Assembly: GCA_002452405.1 (NCBI GenBank)
Contig: DKFP01000004.1
Location: 186,001-250,000, forward strand
Length of the DNA stretch: 64,000 bases
Source of the DNA: Deferribacteraceae bacterium UBA6793
GTDB taxonomy: Bacteria; Chrysiogenota; Deferribacteres; Deferribacterales; Geovibrionaceae
Direction of reading: 5' to 3'
Made by a program: the position numbers and the translations under genes. This document shows positions 61,190 through 64,000 of this stretch, piece by piece (position 1 is the first letter of the stretch; each line of letters begins with the position of its first letter). A model generated the notes under the pieces. It did not search any database. It saw nothing but the letters and a program-made list of their open reading frames with translations, and had not been told where the DNA came from.

Positions 61190-62323
61190 TTAGTATTTCG
61201 AGCCATTGTAAGTCATTTTTATGCTTCCGCTGCCGTCTTTCATGGTCAGAGTTTTTACTTTTGCACCGTTTTCATTTCTTGATTCAGTTATATCGTATTC
61301 ATCTTCGGATATGCCGTTAAGTTCGATAATGGTGTCATCTGTTACGCCTTCAACGATGTCGTGTCCGTCACCTTTACTGTATTTGATGACATCCTGAATA
61401 TTTTCATCTCTCAGGAAAAGTGAACGGGAAAGTTTGATATAGTCGTCGCCTGTTCCACCGGAAATAATGCCGGAAGCCATTATTTTGTCATTGCCATCTC
61501 CGTCATCTATAATGACATTTTTGGAGTATTCAACTTCTATAACATCATTTCCGTCTCCTCCATTTATTGAGACATTGTCAGATGATGTTATGCGCATGGA
61601 ATCATTTCCGTCACCGCCATCAATGTTGATATTATTAGAATTATCTACTGAAATTACATCGCTTCCATTTCCACTTTTAATAGTGAGCCCGCTTGATCTT
61701 AACGAGGCAATCCGCTCATCGCCTTCTCCTGAATTAACGAGGACATTTTTGGAGCTATTAATTCCTATGCCATCGTTTCCCCCGCGGCTGTTAATGATAA
61801 CATTTTTTGAATCATGTACTTTCAGGCGGTCGCTTTCCTCTCCTGTGTTAGTAATGACATTATTGCTACGGAGTATCACTATGCCTCTTTTTCCTTTTGT
61901 AGCATCCAAAACAAAATTTTCACTTTCGGCAACCAGTAAATCTGATTCATCACCATCATAATATACTTTGTTGGCAAATTTTATAGATGCATGTAGACCG
62001 TCGGGGCTAACGCTTAACCATTCACCTTTTTTCTTAAACTCATCCGATATCTTTGCTGCCTGAGCAAGAGTTTCTGAGGATAACGTCTGATCTTCAACAT
62101 TATCGAAAACTTCACGGATACCGCTCATAAAGCTATTTTCGTTTGCAAATGAATCGAATATGTTCTTCCGGATATTGCCAAACATATTGTATGTGGCTGA
62201 CGTGCTTGATGTTGTGGGGACATATTTGTAGGTAGTTAATGCTTCAGGCGTTTTTTGATTGCCGGATTGAGATATATTAAAAAAGCTGTAATTCTGGCTG
62301 TTGCCTACGCCTGATATTATCAG
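61190..62323 (-). CDS. RTX-like repeat protein with 19-residue coils, probable CTG start
   Basis: A 377-residue protein if read from CTG 62323; from the first ATG (62185) it is 331 residues. The extended N-terminus is in frame, free of stops, has an AAGGTG site 5 bases upstream, and matches a paralogue fragment that does have ATG. Residues about 143-297 contain repeats of about 19 residues with consensus G-D/N-G-N-D-x-I-x-V-x-x-S-x-N-V-x-I-x-G/S, a blend of the calcium-binding RTX nonapeptide and a beta-helix coil. No signal peptide, so type I secretion is possible. Function unknown. Confidence 0.72.
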   Translation of the reverse strand: MIISGVGNSQNYSFFNISQSGNQKTPEALTTYKYVPTTSSTSATYNMFGNIRKNIFDSFANENSFMSGIREVFDNVEDQTLSSETLAQAAKISDEFKKKGEWLSVSPDGLHASIKFANKVYYDGDESDLLVAESENFVLDATKGKRGIVILRSNNVITNTGEESDRLKVHDSKNVIINSRGGNDGIGINSSKNVLVNSGEGDERIASLRSSGLTIKSGNGSDVISVDNSNNINIDGGDGNDSMRITSSDNVSINGGDGNDVIEVEYSKNVIIDDGDGNDKIMASGIISGGTGDDYIKLSRSLFLRDENIQDVIKYSKGDGHDIVEGVTDDTIIELNGISEDEYDITESRNENGAKVKTLTMKDGSGSIKMTYNGSKY

Positions 62324-62425
62324 GTCACACCTTAGTAAGGAGCATATGTAAAATTAGCCTGTTGTCTTTATCGTCCATATGTGAAATTCTTTAACATAAA
62401 TCATGTGTGAATTGTGTTGTAATAA

Positions 62426-62445
62426 AGCAGGGTTGACGCCCTGCT
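62426..62445. terminator. Hairpin before REP/MITE-like copy 3
   Basis: AGCAGGG and CCCTGCT form a 7-bp GC stem with a six-base loop, directly followed by AGGTTGTTGACAAAC, the same outer motif found beside copy 2. No T run. Confidence 0.5.
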
Positions 62446-62448
62446 CAG

Positions 62449-62556
62449 GTTGTTGACAAACAATTTAAAACCAATGAGGTTGCCGCGTCAGCCTGGTGGC
62501 TTCCTTGCAATGACAATAACTTACGTCTTCGCGAGAAGCGCAGTGACGACGCAAAC
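62449..62556. repeat. Composite repeat element with REP/MITE-like core, copy 3
   Basis: GGTTGTTGACAAAC (62448-62461), then a core from GAGGTTGCCGCGTC (62476) to GACGACGCAAAC (62545-62556). The interior CGTCTTCGCGAGAAGCGCAG matches copy 1. The terminal inverted repeats are more decayed than in copies 1 and 2. The element lies beside the integrase remnant at the island edge. Confidence 0.65.
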
Positions 62557-62689
62557 GCCGAGCTCAAAAAATCTGCTAATGCAGAAGAGCGTGATCTATA
62601 ACGACAATAGTGAAAACGCGGATAAAGGAATAAAATCGAAATTAACTTTTCCTACAGAGATATACGACGTTTTGAGCAGACAGATTATT

Positions 62690-63775
62690 ACTGTAAAACT
62701 GGCAAAAAAGGCTGTGAGTGTCGTGATTGCAAATCGGCTCACGTATTGATTGCTGAGATCGAGCGGAAAATTCATGATGGAATATTTAGATACTCCGAGT
62801 ATTTTCCTGATTCAAAGGCGGTTCAAAGCCTGCCATTAACCGATGTATCCGAAAATGTAGGATTTACAGTTATGCCATTCAATGGCTAAAAAATAAGCAG
62901 AGCTCGTTAGCTCATTCCACTTACACAACATATAGCGGGATTATAAACATATTCTGCAATCATTTCAAAAACATACCCATCTCCAGCATAAAAACTACAA
63001 CTGTGCAAACATTTATCCATGATTATAATGTTGCTCCCAAAACCATGTCTAACATGATAGGTATGCTCTCAGGAGTGTTTAAAACGGCGGTAGCCGACGA
63101 TATCATCACAAAAAACCATGCGCGTTTGTCAGCAAACCAAAAGTCAGATCTACTCAAATCGATCCCTTTGAACATGAAGAGATGGAGATCGTATTAGACT
63201 GGATGGACAAGCACCATCCGCACATGACAGCTTTCTTCGCCGTAGCATTTTATTCAGGTATGCGTACCGGGGAAATCATGGCGATGAAATGGTCAGATAT
63301 AGACTTCAGGCGGAATAAAATCCACGTCCGCCGGACAATGACCAAGGGACAAATAAAAGAATCTACAAAGACGGCGGAGAGCCACACAAGAGATATAGAG
63401 ACCAGTCTTGACCCGTATCTTGCGAGACACAGGCAGCATACATTCATGAAATCTGATTGGATGTTTACGTCATACCTCGGTGAGCCTTTTCACCAGATTC
63501 AGAACGTATCAAAGACCTATTATGAACCGTGCCTTAAAGCTCTCGGTATCAAATACCGCAACATCTACCAGACCCGCCACAGCTTCGCCTGCCTTTTCAT
63601 AGAAGCCGACGCACAACTCAACTGGATTAAAAACATGCTTGGACACAGCACACTTCAAATGCTTCTGAAGACCTACGGCAATCGTATAAACAAGGATAGT
63701 GTCGAACGTGTCAGCATACTCAATTCAACTCCTAAAAGTGCCAAAAACGTGCCAAATGAAAAAGCCAACGGCTAA
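62690..63775 (+). pseudogene. Tyrosine recombinase (phage-type integrase), frameshifted
   Basis: Three frames together make one integrase. Frame A ends at a TAA near 62888 after AEIERKIHDGIFRYSEYFPDSK. Frame B covers the core-binding part (WLKNKQSSLAHSTYTTYSG ... MSNMIGMLSGVFKTAVADDI) and breaks near 63150. Frame C (to 63775) has the catalytic domain with GMRTGEIMAMKWSDID (Arg), YQTRHSFACLF, MLGHSTLQ and the tyrosine in KTYGNRI. The gene therefore looks inactive unless the frameshifts are sequencing errors. It ends 26 bases from the tRNA-Pro 3' end, as expected for an island integrase. Confidence 0.82.
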
Positions 63776-63787
63776 ACCATTGGCTTT
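63761..63787 (+). terminator. Terminator of the integrase remnant
   Basis: AAAGCCAA and TTGGCTTT form a perfect 8-bp stem with an eleven-base loop around the integrase stop, directly before the tRNA gene. Confidence 0.6.
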
Positions 63788-63801
63788 AAAGGAAATACAA
63801 A

Positions 63802-63875
63802 TCGGGATGACAGGATTTGAACCTGCGACCACACCCACCCCAAGGGTGTACGCTACCAGTCTGCGCTACATCCCG
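63802..63875 (-). tRNA. tRNA-Pro (anticodon GGG)
   Basis: On the minus strand the acceptor arm CGGGATG pairs with CATCCCG (7 bp), the D arm is GCGC/GCGT, the anticodon stem CACCC pairs with GGGTG around the loop TTGGGGT, giving anticodon GGG, and the T arm is GCAGG-TTCAAAT-CCTGT. The CCA end is not encoded. The 3' end faces the integrase remnant, so the gene is the probable attachment site of the island. Confidence 0.93.
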
Positions 63876-63902
63876 CAAGTACCCGTTTTATCGGGAGTTC
63901 AG

Positions 63903-63931
63903 TTTATACCAAACGCTTAAAGGTAAGTCAA
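63903..63931 (-). promoter_or_regulatory. tRNA-Pro promoter
   Basis: TTGACT (63926-63931) and TATAAA (63903-63908) on the minus strand are 17 bases apart and lie 27 bases before the mature 5' end of the tRNA, a good sigma-70-type promoter. Confidence 0.75.
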
Positions 63932-63982
63932 CAATTTTCTTACATTGATTAAAAAGAAAAATTCGCTCTCTTAAAGGTGTTT

Positions 63983-64000
63983 ATGACAACGGACAAGACA
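63983..64000 (+). CDS. Start of a truncated open reading frame
   Basis: ATG ACA ACG GAC AAG ACA at the window edge, with AAGGTG 4 bases upstream. Six codons only; it cannot be identified. Confidence 0.35.

Noticed and set aside
61190..62323. CRISPR-like array in the RTX-like gene
   Set aside because: The period of about 57 bases is coding, repeats are not identical, and the frame is open throughout.
28400..63802. Full island with flanking direct repeats of the tRNA-Pro 3' end
   Set aside because: No second copy of the tRNA end was found by eye in the window, so the left limit and a single-event origin cannot be claimed.

Overview
The window looks like a chromosomal segment of an anaerobic or microaerophilic Gram-negative bacterium. 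The evidence is the end of a hybrid-cluster protein, a Fur-type box on a flavodoxin, a TAXI-type TRAP transporter, an NAD(P)-linked malic enzyme with an ACT domain, a HyaC-like cytochrome b, LPP20-type lipoproteins, an RND/TolC efflux operon and many lipoproteins. The mix would fit Deferribacterota (Geovibrio, Denitrovibrio or Seleniivibrio type), but that placement is inference from gene content; no rRNA or marker gene is present.

Region 1 (about 1-28.4 kb) is ordinary and core-like. It holds redox and carbon metabolism, a TRAP transporter, cyclic-di-GMP-type signalling proteins (EAL/HDOD, GGDEF), a murein transglycosylase among three LPP20-like proteins, an orphan histidine kinase, an autoregulated tetR-adaptor-RND-tolC operon, and a marR-fabF pair whose promoter carries an 18-bp near-palindrome.

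Region 2 (about 28.4-41.8 kb) is AT-rich and is the most interesting part. A rightward operon encodes an ECF-like sigma factor, a zinc-finger membrane anti-sigma factor, an exported M48 metalloprotease with TPR-like repeats (BepA-like layout) and an exported TPR-CHAT caspase-like protease. Divergent to it run a MORN-repeat lipoprotein and an operon of seven genes: two related small secreted proteins, an exported FGE/SUMF1-fold protein without the catalytic cysteines, two exported proteins of unknown family, a lipoprotein and a zinc-ribbon protein. I read this as one candidate envelope-located proteolytic or surveillance locus.

Region 3 (about 41.8-48.7 kb) is accessory. It has an operon with a PDZ/S41-like protein that seems to lack its catalytic serine, a Fic protein, a tandem pair of DUF1566 proteins, and a small lipoprotein whose promoter spacer contains nine consecutive G, a probable phase-variation switch.

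Region 4 (about 48.8-62.3 kb) is a defence and conflict island. It contains an AbrB/MazF-type toxin-antitoxin pair followed by an exported ankyrin protein, a second intact Fic protein, an anti-phage dCTP deaminase-like protein, a three-gene Shango-like system (TerB protein, ATPase, helicase) and a protein built of 19-residue RTX-like coils, probably started at CTG.

Region 5 (62.4-64 kb) is the island edge: a tyrosine recombinase gene broken by two frameshifts, ending 26 bases from the 3' end of a tRNA-Pro(GGG) gene. Three copies of an imperfect palindromic repeat (REP/MITE-like) occur at 0.24, 16.0 and 62.5 kb. No CRISPR array or rRNA was seen.
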